From NCBI GenBank assembly GCA_012521855.1, contig JAAYLO010000154.1:1-16285 (forward strand): DNA of 16,285 nt, written 5' to 3'. The notes beneath the pieces were generated by a model, which had not been told where the DNA came from, did no database searches, and worked only from the letters and a program-made list of their open reading frames with translations. The stretch comes from Halanaerobiaceae bacterium. Lineage in GTDB: Bacteria > Bacillota > Halanaerobiia > Halanaerobiales > DTU029. Below are positions 7,673 through 14,802 of this stretch, one piece after another. The translations under genes and the position numbers were made by a program. How positions within the stretch are numbered: the first letter of the stretch is position 1; the number at the start of each line of letters is the position of its first letter.

Positions 7673-8110
7673 TTACTCAATCACAGGTGCCTCAGCACCT
7701 TTTTTCTTTTTATCCGGAAACTCATCACCGTTATATTTTAATATATCCCTGCCTGCAATCAGGTCAATCCCGGTATTTAACAGATTTCTTTTTATTATCT
7801 GGCCAATCCTTACGGGGGCCTCTACTTCAATATTACTGATCTCTTTCATAACTGGAAATATAAGATCCTTTGGAATTCCTCTCTCAGTTTTAACAGGTAA
7901 AAGCGGCAATTCACCATTTTTAACCCTGACTGTTGTTGTTATTATTCTGGAAGGATTATGTAATTCCTCCAGGCCGTAATCCAGCCCTTTCTGACATCCA
8001 TATCCGGTAATATTGCTGACAGAGCTGTTGTCTACATTATAATCAATTTTAATCCTGCACCCTCTGGGGCATAGAATACATATGATATCTTTTCCGGGCA
8101 AAGTCCTCAC
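7673..8110 (-). CDS. DUF1667 cysteine-motif protein, partner of the FAD oxidoreductases
   Basis: This is a 145-residue protein of the DUF1667 family. It has four N-terminal cysteines in the family pattern: Cys11, Cys14 and Cys18 (CILCPRGC) and Cys39 (GYGCQKG). These could bind a metal or an Fe-S cluster. Proteins of this family are usually encoded next to a GlpA-like and a second FAD-dependent oxidoreductase, exactly as here, and may form an electron-transfer subunit; the reaction is not established. The start is a GTG overlapping the TGA of the preceding gene (GTGA), with AGGAAAGAAG just upstream. The C-terminus is extended by a Lys-rich, then Gly-Ala-Glu-Ala-Pro tail. The DNA for that tail also encodes the opposing pepT terminator hairpin. 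Confidence 0.88.
   Translation of the reverse strand: MRTLPGKDIICILCPRGCRIKIDYNVDNSSVSNITGYGCQKGLDYGLEELHNPSRIITTTVRVKNGELPLLPVKTERGIPKDLIFPVMKEISNIEVEAPVRIGQIIKRNLLNTGIDLIAGRDILKYNGDEFPDKKKKGAEAPVIE
7685..7710 (+). terminator. Rho-independent terminator of pepT
   Basis: A perfect 6-bp stem, AGGTGC and GCACCT, with a CTCA loop is followed on the plus strand by TTTTTTCTTTT. It starts 19 nt after the pepT stop. On the minus strand there is no T-run after the hairpin, so it should act only on pepT transcripts. It lies inside the 3' coding end of the DUF1667 gene. Confidence 0.85.
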
Positions 8111-9378
8111 CTTCTTTCCTTTTCAATGAACATTTTTATTTTTTCTGTATTATCTTTAATCAGTTTCTCCGGGAAATTTATAACAAGCATTTCTCCAGGT
8201 GTAAGCAGATCTCTTTTGTAAGAAGCCAGTTTTTTGTTCTCACCATCTGCTATAGAGATCCGCACGTCTTCTTCCGGTCTTTTTACCCTCATAAAGAATT
8301 TTATCATTTCTCTTTCCCTGTCTATAAATGATATTTTCTGGGGGATTATATAATTAATATTCTCAGCTCTTTCAACGATAATTTCTCTTTCTCTTCTTTC
8401 TAAACCATCTCGGATATATGCAGCAGCTGCCCTCCCGGCTATTTCACTTTCTTCACTGACATAATCCACTAAATCATGTACATGAAGAACATTGCCACAG
8501 GCAAAAATCCCCCTTACTTCAGTCTCCCTGAGTTCATTAACAACCGGTCCGCCGGTAGCTTTATCCAGAGAAAGGCCCATCTCCCTGGACAGTTCATTCT
8601 CTGGTATCAGTCCGACGGAAAACAGGACCGTATCACAGGGAATCTCTTTCTCTGTCCCGGTTATCACTGACATATTTTCATCTGCCTTTGAAATAATTAC
8701 GCTTTCAACCCTGTCCTTTCCATTTATCCTGCTGATGGTGTGTTTCAGAAGCAATGGGATACCGAAATCATCCAGGCATTGTACTTTATTCCTCATAAGT
8801 CCTGATGAAAAGGGCATTATCTCCAGAACAGCCTTTACATCAGCACCCTCCAGTGTCATTCTCCTGGCCATAATGAGGCCTATATCACCAGAACCCAGAA
8901 TTACCACTTCTTTTCCGGGCATATATCCCTCCAGATTAAGATAACGCTGGGCGGTGCCTGCAGTAAAAATTCCGGCAGGCCTGTCACCGGGTATCCTGAC
9001 TGCTTCTCTTGTTCTTTCCCGGCAACCCATAGCCAGAATTACAGCCCCTGCTTTTATAAAAAGAAGGCCTTCTTTACTATTAAGAGCAGTAATTTCTTTT
9101 TTCCGGTTTATCCTGACTACCATTGTCCCGGTTTTCACATCAATATTCGTCCCTGATAATTTTTTTATGAATCTGTCAGCATATTCCGGTCCGGTCAGCT
9201 CCTCCTTAAAATAGAGCAGTCCAAATCCATTATGAATACACTGTTGAAGAATACCTCCCAGGTATTTGTCCCTCTCCAGAATCAGTATTCTTTCAATACC
9301 ATTTTTTTTTGCTTCCAGAGCAGCTGCCAGACCAGCAGGGCCCCCTCCGACTACGACCAGATCATAATCAATCATCAT
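8107..9378 (-). CDS. FAD/NAD(P)-dependent oxidoreductase, second subunit of the GlpA-like trio
   Basis: This is a two-dinucleotide-binding-domain flavoprotein of 423 residues. The FAD motif GGGPAG is at 11-16 and a second Rossmann motif GSGDIG is at 162-167. A cysteine sits in LQQCIHNGFG (Cys47), and GCRERTRE at 118-125 is typical of this family. An FAD-contacting IFACGNV segment lies before the C-terminal part. In related anaerobes such proteins sit between a GlpA-like dehydrogenase and DUF1667 and probably pass electrons between flavins and a nicotinamide cofactor or iron-sulfur partner; the substrate is unknown. The start taken is the ATG at 9378, six bases after AGGTG; the ATG directly after it is also possible, while the GTG at 9387 lies within the ribosome binding site. 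It overlaps the upstream gene's end by 11 nt and the downstream start by 4 nt, so translation is probably coupled. Confidence 0.9.
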   Translation of the reverse strand: MMIDYDLVVVGGGPAGLAAALEAKKNGIERILILERDKYLGGILQQCIHNGFGLLYFKEELTGPEYADRFIKKLSGTNIDVKTGTMVVRINRKKEITALNSKEGLLFIKAGAVILAMGCRERTREAVRIPGDRPAGIFTAGTAQRYLNLEGYMPGKEVVILGSGDIGLIMARRMTLEGADVKAVLEIMPFSSGLMRNKVQCLDDFGIPLLLKHTISRINGKDRVESVIISKADENMSVITGTEKEIPCDTVLFSVGLIPENELSREMGLSLDKATGGPVVNELRETEVRGIFACGNVLHVHDLVDYVSEESEIAGRAAAAYIRDGLERREREIIVERAENINYIIPQKISFIDREREMIKFFMRVKRPEEDVRISIADGENKKLASYKRDLLTPGEMLVINFPEKLIKDNTEKIKMFIEKERR

Positions 9379-10855
9379 GATACTCACCTTTTTGTAATAA
9401 TAAACCTTTTGTTTCAGTAAGTAAAATCCTTGAATTTCCGCCTTTTTTTGTTATTTCAGTAGGTTTAAGCCCTAGCTCTTCAGCAATAATTTTCAGAACC
9501 CGGGGAGCACAGAATGCCCCCTGACAACGGCCGGCTCCTGCCCTGGTTCTCCGTTTTACGGCATCAAGGCTTCTGGCCGGAACAGGACCATGTATAGCAT
9601 CCCTGATTTCACCTTTACTTATCTTTTCACAACGGCAGATTATCTCTCCATATGCCGCGTCTTTTTTTATCAGTTCATCCCACTCATCCAGATCTGCTTC
9701 AGTAAAGACAGGCCTTTGAGCCAGTTCACTTTGAAAGTAATCTTTTTTTCTTAACTCCTGCTTCTTTTCCCTTGCCAGGTATTCCCTGACTAAATCCACT
9801 ACCATTTCTGCAATGGCAGGAGATGCTGTAAAACCTGGTGATTGTATTCCGGCAACATTTATAAGTCCTTTTACCAGATCAGAATGACCGATTATAAAAT
9901 CATCACCCTCAGTTTTTGCCCTGAGACCCGCATAACTTGCTATTACATCTCTTCTGTCCAGTCCAGATACTAATTTCCCGGCCCCCTGATAAATTTCCTC
10001 TAATCCTGCACTGCTTACTCCCAGATCATCTTTATCATCAACAGCGTAAAAGTTCGGCCCGATGAGTAAATTGCCATGAACGGTCGGTGTTACAAGAATT
10101 CCCTTTGATTTTCTGTCAGGTACCGGGAAGATTATGTGATTTACGTAATCTCCCCATTTTTTATCAAATAAATGATATTCCCCTTTATAGGCTTTTATTT
10201 CTATACTATTATCACCAGCCATTCCGGCAATATTATCAGAAAATAAACCGGCTGCATTTATTATAATCCCTGTCTTAATAAACCCCCTGCTGGTTTTTAC
10301 ACCGAGAACCCGTCTGTTTTCAGTTTCAATATCAATAAGCTCAGTATCCAGATATATTTTCACCCCATTTATTACTGCACTATCAGCAAGAGCAATGGTA
10401 AACTCATAACTTGATATAATTCCTGCTGAGGGAGCAAATAATGCAAATCTGGCCTTTTCATTCAGATTGGGTTCCAGTTTGAACAGGTCTTCTCCGGAAA
10501 CAATCTTCATACCTGTAATTCCCATCTTTTCCCCATTTTCTTTTTTTTCTTTCAACACCTTCAGATCATCTTCATTAAATCCAATAAGCAATGAGCCAAT
10601 TCTCTTAAATGGCACCTTTAGCTCACTACAGAGTTTATCAAAGAGCGGATTGGCCCGTACATTCAGCTTGCCTCTCAAGGTACCGGCATCAGCATTGTAT
10701 CCGGCATGTATAATGCCCGAATTGGCCTTGCTGCTGCCCATGGCTACATCCTCTTCTTTTTCCAGCAATATTATCTTCAGCTCATATTTTGATAATTCTC
10801 TGGCAATAGCAGTCCCCACAACCCCCCCGCCAATTATCACTACATCTGCCTCCAT
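9368..10855 (-). CDS. GlpA-like FAD-dependent oxidoreductase with C-terminal BFD-type [2Fe-2S] domain
   Basis: This 495-residue protein has a DAO-fold flavin domain at about 4-365 (GGGVVG at 9-14, IIHAGYN near 50) and a C-terminal BFD-like domain. The domain's four cluster cysteines are visible at 407, 409, 444 and 449 (CRC and CQGAFC). The layout matches the anaerobic glycerol-3-phosphate dehydrogenase A subunit and the related L-2-hydroxyglutarate oxidase-like proteins of anaerobes. The actual substrate is uncertain, since glycerol kinase or uptake genes are absent from the window. The start is the ATG at 10855, with AAGGAGG eight bases upstream. The frame stays open for 36 nt further upstream, but that part lies in a hairpin and lacks a ribosome binding site. 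It leads a trio with the next FAD oxidoreductase and DUF1667, all with overlapping ends. A terminator-like hairpin lies directly before it. Confidence 0.9.
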   Translation of the reverse strand: MEADVVIIGGGVVGTAIARELSKYELKIILLEKEEDVAMGSSKANSGIIHAGYNADAGTLRGKLNVRANPLFDKLCSELKVPFKRIGSLLIGFNEDDLKVLKEKKENGEKMGITGMKIVSGEDLFKLEPNLNEKARFALFAPSAGIISSYEFTIALADSAVINGVKIYLDTELIDIETENRRVLGVKTSRGFIKTGIIINAAGLFSDNIAGMAGDNSIEIKAYKGEYHLFDKKWGDYVNHIIFPVPDRKSKGILVTPTVHGNLLIGPNFYAVDDKDDLGVSSAGLEEIYQGAGKLVSGLDRRDVIASYAGLRAKTEGDDFIIGHSDLVKGLINVAGIQSPGFTASPAIAEMVVDLVREYLAREKKQELRKKDYFQSELAQRPVFTEADLDEWDELIKKDAAYGEIICRCEKISKGEIRDAIHGPVPARSLDAVKRRTRAGAGRCQGAFCAPRVLKIIAEELGLKPTEITKKGGNSRILLTETKGLLLQKGEYHDD

Positions 10856-10875
10856 ATTATCCGCCTCCTTCAAAT

Positions 10876-10936
10876 TAAAAAAGAACCACATTATTAATCA
10901 GAACATCTCCTCATCTGTTAATAAATATGGTTCCTT
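10876..10936 (-). terminator. Terminator-like hairpin between the MetH-activation-like gene and the GlpA-like gene
   Basis: On the minus strand, arms at 10918-10936 and 10881-10897 pair as two helices: about nine pairs around GGAACCA/TGGTTC and seven around TTATTAA/TTAATAA, with a small internal loop. The apical loop is about 20 nt. The second arm runs into TTCTTTTTTAA. This is the form of an intrinsic terminator. The GlpA-like ATG follows within about 25 nt, leaving no room for a new promoter after the hairpin. It may act as a partial terminator or attenuator rather than a true operon end. Confidence 0.65.
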
Positions 10937-10948
10937 CAAGTTCTTCTT

Positions 10949-11605
10949 TCATATCATTCCGGAGTAAGGGACTCTTCTATCAGGACAATTTCCCCTCTGG
11001 CATAACTGGCAGTTCTGAAATCTGGTCCGGCCGGCAAACCTCAGGCCTGATAGTGATTTTGCCGGTATCATCAAATAAGTATCTATCAGTTTCACCCCTA
11101 TTTCCCCTTCCACATCACCAAGTAAGGCAAAGATTTTAGACTGCTCTTCAATGGGCCAGTCAGCCAGTGAACCGGGATTCATCTCTGAGATAATCCCTTC
11201 CCCGATCAGGTCATCAATGAGTCCTTTAAGATAAAAAACGGCAGATTTGAGGATCTCTTTCTGGATCTCTTCAACCCAATAGGCTTCCAGTATTCCGGTA
11301 TATCCCCTGCCCCAGCTGTCAAGCTCCTTACCAATGGTCACAACATACAGAAAAACCCGCTGGCTATCAGCAATATTCTCTCTAAGCAGCCTGCTCTCCA
11401 GTCTGTATCCGTCAATAACCAGGTAGTCATCACCCTTTTCTTCAATATAAGCTTCCCGGTAGATTGCTGCTGGAGCAGCTATTTGCCTGGCCTCCTCTAC
11501 CATCTTTGAAAATAGATTATCATCCTCTGTATTCACAATCAGCAGTTTTTCCTTCAGTTCATTTATATTAACTGTATATGGTATATTTTTAAGTACACTG
11601 GACAT
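10949..11605 (-). CDS. Stand-alone methionine synthase activation-domain protein (corrinoid reactivation)
   Basis: This 218-residue protein resembles the S-adenosylmethionine-binding activation domain of cobalamin-dependent methionine synthase (MetH), but without the other MetH domains. Recognisable parts are the VTIGKELD strand near 89-96 and MNPGSLADWPIEEQ near 142-155, the counterpart of the AdoMet-binding PGY segment. A C-terminal cysteine cluster (Cys199, Cys202, Cys207 in NCQLCQRGNC) may hold a metal or Fe-S centre. Such proteins accompany corrinoid methyltransferase systems in acetogens and relatives, where they are thought to help restore Co(I). The ATG overlaps the stop of the RamA-like gene (TAATG), and its ribosome binding site GGGAGGA lies in that gene's last codons, so the two are co-translated. 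The only break before the next gene is the hairpin at 10876-10936. Confidence 0.87.
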   Translation of the reverse strand: MSSVLKNIPYTVNINELKEKLLIVNTEDDNLFSKMVEEARQIAAPAAIYREAYIEEKGDDYLVIDGYRLESRLLRENIADSQRVFLYVVTIGKELDSWGRGYTGILEAYWVEEIQKEILKSAVFYLKGLIDDLIGEGIISEMNPGSLADWPIEEQSKIFALLGDVEGEIGVKLIDTYLMIPAKSLSGLRFAGRTRFQNCQLCQRGNCPDRRVPYSGMI

Positions 11606-13305
11606 TATTTTCCTCCCGAAAATAGCATTGAACTCATAAATTCCTCCTGAAAATCACTTCTCATTGACAACTCCAGAAACTCCATTTTCTCTATAATTTC
11701 CTCAACCCTGTCTTCCCGGCTCCTGTCCAGGAGATAGCTCCTGGCCCCCAATCCGGCACCATTTCCAAGCTTGACTACATCTGCTTCCGTGTTTTCCGGC
11801 AGCAGTCCAATCCTCCGGGCACTTTCAATATTTATAAAACTACCGAAACCGCCGGCAATATATATAGTATCCAGCTCCCTGGAAGATATCCCGGCCTCCT
11901 TAAGCAGTATATTAACACCTGCTGCAAGAGCTCCCTTTGCCAGCTGTAGTTCCCTGACATCTTTCTGGCTTAACAATATAGGTCTGTCAATAGAGGAAGC
12001 CCCTCTCTCTACCAACACAAATGCTTTTATATCATTATAATAGGTAAAACGTTCTGAAAACCCATTCCCAGGATCATCGCTGAAAAGCCCGGTGGGAGTC
12101 AATATTTTATGTTCAAGCATCTCTGCGATTATATCAACTAAACCTGAGCCACAGATTCCAAGCGGGGCTTTAGAGCCGATTGTCCCGTACTCAAAGCTCT
12201 TATCTCCAAGTATCTTAAAACTGGAAATCGCTCCGGGTATACTGGCAGTACCATGGCTTATATTTGCTCCCTCAAAGGCCGGTCCGGCAGCTGTTGAGCA
12301 GCTTAAGAGTCTCTCCCTGTTTCCCAGTACTACCTCCCCATTTGTTCCTATATCTATCAGAAGCTTCCAGCTGTCACTATCAAAATCTACCAGGAGGAGA
12401 TCTGCCAAAATATCAGAACCGATAAAAGCTGAAACTGAAGGAAGAAGCTGGACAACCCCGGAGGGATTTATTCCAAGGCCGGCCGCCTCTGCCGTAAATT
12501 CCAATCCACGGGTAAAAACCGGCCTGTATGGTGCCCGGGCCAGGCTCCGTGGATTTACACCCACAAAGAGATGGCTCATGGTGGTATTGGCTACTACAGT
12601 CACCTGGAAAATCTCTTCTTTCTTTATACCATTCCGGTCTGCAAGTGCAATAATCTCTCCATTCAGTTTATCCAGCAGCAATCTCCTGAGTTCATTTACA
12701 TTTTCTCTGCCTTCCTGGGCATAATGAATTCTGGAAATGACATCAGCACCGTGTATTTTTTGCGGATTATGGAAAGATGCTGTATCTACTTCTTTCCCAT
12801 CAAGCAAATTTATTAAATAGACGGCTACAGTGGTTGTTCCGATATCCACTGCCAGTCCGTATACACCGGTAACTGGCTCTGTGGCTACCTTCAGGCTCTT
12901 ATTACAATAATTCAACAGGTATATATTCTCCCCTTCCGGCTCATCCATCTCAAAAACCCTCATCCAGGGGTTGAAATCTATCCTTTGCTCCAGACCGCCA
13001 GTCAGAACCTGAATCTCTCCTTCAGGAAGCAGCTCTATTTTCAGGTCAGAAAAAAGGTCAATACAACAGGCCAGGCGGTATCCTTCAGCCAGTTCCAGGC
13101 TTGAAAGCAATTCCCGCTCTGTTTCAATGATACCGCCGTTTCCTTCCAGTACCTTTACCTTGCATTTTCCACAGCTCCTCCTGCTTCCACAGGAGGAGCT
13201 GATTGCAATATTGTTTCTGGCAAGAAGCCGGAGAAGATTTTCTCCCTCTTCTGCCTCCAACAAATACTTATGATTTTCTCTGATAACACTTACTTTTATG
13301 TCCAT
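11605..13305 (-). CDS. RamA/RACo-type reductive activator of corrinoid proteins ([2Fe-2S] ASKHA ATPase)
   Basis: This 566-residue protein uses ATP hydrolysis to reduce inactive Co(II) corrinoid proteins to Co(I). The N-terminal ferredoxin domain (1-95) carries the [2Fe-2S] ligands Cys39, Cys45, Cys48 and Cys80; Cys81 is adjacent. A linker runs to about 145. The ASKHA region follows, with phosphate-binding VDIGTTT at 153-159, the IDIGTNGEV loop near 317-325, AAGPAFEGANI at 339-349, GICGSGL at 383-389 and IAGGFGSF at 483-490. This is the domain order of bacterial RACo (DUF4445), without the C-terminal CxxxCxxC pairs of methanogen RamA. It is expressed with the MetH-activation-like gene (TAATG junction). 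The ATG has AGAGG ten bases upstream. A promoter and a leader of about 144 nt precede it, behind the PocR-AraC regulator gene. The target corrinoid protein is not in the window. Confidence 0.93.
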   Translation of the reverse strand: MDIKVSVIRENHKYLLEAEEGENLLRLLARNNIAISSSCGSRRSCGKCKVKVLEGNGGIIETERELLSSLELAEGYRLACCIDLFSDLKIELLPEGEIQVLTGGLEQRIDFNPWMRVFEMDEPEGENIYLLNYCNKSLKVATEPVTGVYGLAVDIGTTTVAVYLINLLDGKEVDTASFHNPQKIHGADVISRIHYAQEGRENVNELRRLLLDKLNGEIIALADRNGIKKEEIFQVTVVANTTMSHLFVGVNPRSLARAPYRPVFTRGLEFTAEAAGLGINPSGVVQLLPSVSAFIGSDILADLLLVDFDSDSWKLLIDIGTNGEVVLGNRERLLSCSTAAGPAFEGANISHGTASIPGAISSFKILGDKSFEYGTIGSKAPLGICGSGLVDIIAEMLEHKILTPTGLFSDDPGNGFSERFTYYNDIKAFVLVERGASSIDRPILLSQKDVRELQLAKGALAAGVNILLKEAGISSRELDTIYIAGGFGSFINIESARRIGLLPENTEADVVKLGNGAGLGARSYLLDRSREDRVEEIIEKMEFLELSMRSDFQEEFMSSMLFSGGK

Positions 13306-13329
13306 CCTGAAAAGACCTCTCTCATCTAT

Positions 13330-13419
13330 CTATATTTCTTCTCTGGCAGTTTTCATGAATATATCAATATTTATATCTTCCAGCACATCAATAGAATCCC
13401 AGTCCCAATATTTATCATA
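13330..13419 (-). pseudogene. Possible coding remnant in the leader of the RamA-like gene
   Basis: Between an in-frame TGA (13420-13422) and a TAG (13330-13332) lie 29 open codons with a protein-like, acidic composition. They start YDKYWDWDSIDVL and end IFMKTAREEI. There is no usable start codon before the internal Met and no ribosome binding site, so it is unlikely to be translated as it stands. It looks like the 3' end of a decayed or deleted gene that once preceded the RamA-like gene. I do not recognise the family, and chance in a stretch of this length cannot be excluded. Confidence 0.35.
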
Positions 13420-13455
13420 TCAAAATTGAGGCTGAATATATTGTAATTTTTTATT

Positions 13456-13485
13456 ATTATATACTAATAATTTATGATATATCAA
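13456..13485 (-). promoter_or_regulatory. Sigma-A-type promoter for the RamA-like operon
   Basis: On the minus strand TTGATA (13485-13480), an 18-base spacer and TATAAT (13461-13456) give five of six and six of six consensus matches. The -35 box lies within the last codons of the PocR-AraC gene. Transcription would start near 13449, leaving a leader of about 144 nt before the RamA-like ATG. The -35 element overlaps a perfect palindrome, TGATATATCA (13475-13484), which could be an operator. Confidence 0.6.
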
Positions 13486-14719
13486 TATACTTCCCTGGGG
13501 AAACACCTTCCATTTTCTTAAAAACCCGTGAAAAATAACTCTGATCACTGAAACCCACTTTATGGGCTACTTCCACTATGGGGATACCCTTTTTTAACAA
13601 TTCCCTGGAGGCTGCAATCCTGACCTTGTTCAGATATTCTGAATAAGATAAGCCTGTTTCTTCTTTGAACAATTTGCTGAAATAGGATACACTCAGGCCT
13701 ATTTCTTCCGCTACCTCACTGAGACTCATATTGCTTTTATCATAATTCCTCCTGATATAGTTCATGGCTTTATATATAATATCCGAATTTTTTGCCTTTC
13801 TGATTATAAAAGTAGATTCAATAAAGCGTTCCAGTATCCTGGATAAATACTCAGATAGTTCATTTATGTCTTCAACCTGTGTCAATTTATCATAAAGCAT
13901 GTACTTCAGGCCGAATATTATTTCTAGATCAGCACCTACTTCAATTGCAGCCCGGCTCAGTACTCCCAGCAATTCAATGGTTCTGGCCTTTACAATTGAA
14001 AAATCCTTATTACTGAAATAGACATGACCCAGTAATTTGTTCAAGATCCTGGCAGCACCTTCTTTATCAGCAGTCTTGACCATAGAAATGAGTTCTTTTT
14101 CCAGCTCTATCGGATAACTTTTTATATCACCATCTCTCTCCTCTATATCCTTTAATTCCTGGATACTTTCTCCCAGAAAACTACTGAAAGAAGCAGTTTG
14201 CCTCCTGTCCTCCAGTATTGATAAGTTCTGCACAGTTTCAGCCAGACACATTAATAGTCCGGCCAGATACCTCGTCTTGACAGGATCGGCATAGGGGATT
14301 TTCTCCAACAAGTTTTTTATTTCTTCAGTATGTTTCTTCAATACCGGATTTTGTTTGACAATTTCCTCCAGCATAAGCTCATCAAGCCGGTGCAGCATTA
14401 TCGGGCCGCCAACCAGAAAATACTCCATATGATTATTAATAAATACCGGTACAGACCAGTTTGCCAGTCCATAGGGACAGAAATAGATATAGGCTTCACC
14501 GAGTTTTTCTGCCTGCCTGGCAGCATAAAGATATGAGTTAAAACAATCTTCCCTGCTCTTATCAAAATTCCAGATGAAATGACAGAAATCCGGAGTCAGG
14601 TCACACACAGTACAGCCTGTATATGTCATATCCTGTACTTTATAATACTGGCAATTTATATCTGTAGTATGACAGTATATTTTTACGATCCTTTCCATTT
14701 TCCGTATCTGTTCCTTCAT
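13472..14719 (-). CDS. PocR-domain AraC-family transcriptional regulator
   Basis: This 415-residue regulator has an N-terminal PocR-type sensory domain (about 10-165) with the family's conserved cysteines: Cys36, Cys39, Cys46, Cys59 and Cys81 (GCTVCDLTPDFC, YFCPYGLANW). A helical middle region follows, then a C-terminal AraC DNA-binding domain (about 312-413) with two helix-turn-helix units (SLSEVAEEIGLS at 332-343; PIVEVAHKVGFSDQSYFSRVF at 380-400). PocR controls cobalamin-linked propanediol/glycerol use in enterobacteria and lactobacilli, and in anaerobes related regulators sit beside corrinoid methyltransferase genes. Its place upstream of the RamA-like operon suggests it controls that operon; this is inference. 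The ATG is used, but GGAGGG is 13 bases away, and Met8 is an alternative start. A mini-ORF of three codons ends at the start codon (TAAATG). Confidence 0.9.
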   Translation of the reverse strand: MKEQIRKMERIVKIYCHTTDINCQYYKVQDMTYTGCTVCDLTPDFCHFIWNFDKSREDCFNSYLYAARQAEKLGEAYIYFCPYGLANWSVPVFINNHMEYFLVGGPIMLHRLDELMLEEIVKQNPVLKKHTEEIKNLLEKIPYADPVKTRYLAGLLMCLAETVQNLSILEDRRQTASFSSFLGESIQELKDIEERDGDIKSYPIELEKELISMVKTADKEGAARILNKLLGHVYFSNKDFSIVKARTIELLGVLSRAAIEVGADLEIIFGLKYMLYDKLTQVEDINELSEYLSRILERFIESTFIIRKAKNSDIIYKAMNYIRRNYDKSNMSLSEVAEEIGLSVSYFSKLFKEETGLSYSEYLNKVRIAASRELLKKGIPIVEVAHKVGFSDQSYFSRVFKKMEGVSPGKYIDIS

Positions 14720-14759
14720 TTACAGCTTCATTCCCTCCACAGTGATACATCCTGATAAT

Positions 14760-14768
14760 ATTATAACA
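14760..14768 (-). promoter_or_regulatory. Extended -10 promoter for the PocR-AraC gene
   Basis: The minus strand reads TGTTATAAT, an extended -10 element (TGN then a perfect TATAAT at 14765-14760). No good -35 box is seen; that position falls in the loop of the preceding terminator hairpin. Transcription would start near 14753, about 34 nt before the ATG, leaving room for GGAGGG. Confidence 0.5.
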
Positions 14769-14774
14769 TGTTTA

Positions 14775-14802
14775 AAGCCCTGGAAGAAATACTCCAGGGC
14801 TT
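14775..14802 (-). terminator. Hairpin terminator after the pseudokinase gene
   Basis: A perfect 10-bp stem (AAGCCCTGGA with TCCAGGGCTT, 8-nt loop) begins three bases after the pseudokinase stop codon. The sequence after it on the minus strand is TTTAAACATGTT, a poor T-run, so termination may be incomplete. The stem is nearly symmetrical, and on the plus strand it has no clear T-run either. Confidence 0.65.

Noticed and set aside
8492..8944. Open plus-strand frame of 150 codons opposite the FAD oxidoreductase gene
   Set aside because: Antisense shadow without a ribosome binding site; the opposite strand has both dinucleotide-binding motifs.
10856..10891. N-terminal extension of the GlpA-like protein
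   Set aside because: It would start inside the terminator hairpin without a ribosome binding site; the ATG at 10855 has AAGGAGG at good distance and begins directly at the flavin fold.
10467..10967. Open plus-strand frame of 166 codons opposite the GlpA-like gene
   Set aside because: Ser-rich antisense shadow of a gene with clear flavin and cluster motifs.
12092..12724. Open plus-strand frame of 210 codons antisense to the RamA-like gene
   Set aside because: Ser/Pro/Ile-rich composition typical of an antisense shadow; the opposite strand carries all the RACo motifs.
13306..13455. Cobalamin riboswitch in the RamA-like leader
   Set aside because: No B12-box-like sequence and no stable multi-stem fold could be seen in this AT-rich leader.
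14775..14802. Hairpin as a bidirectional terminator
   Set aside because: There is no gene reading towards it on the plus strand and no T-run on that side.
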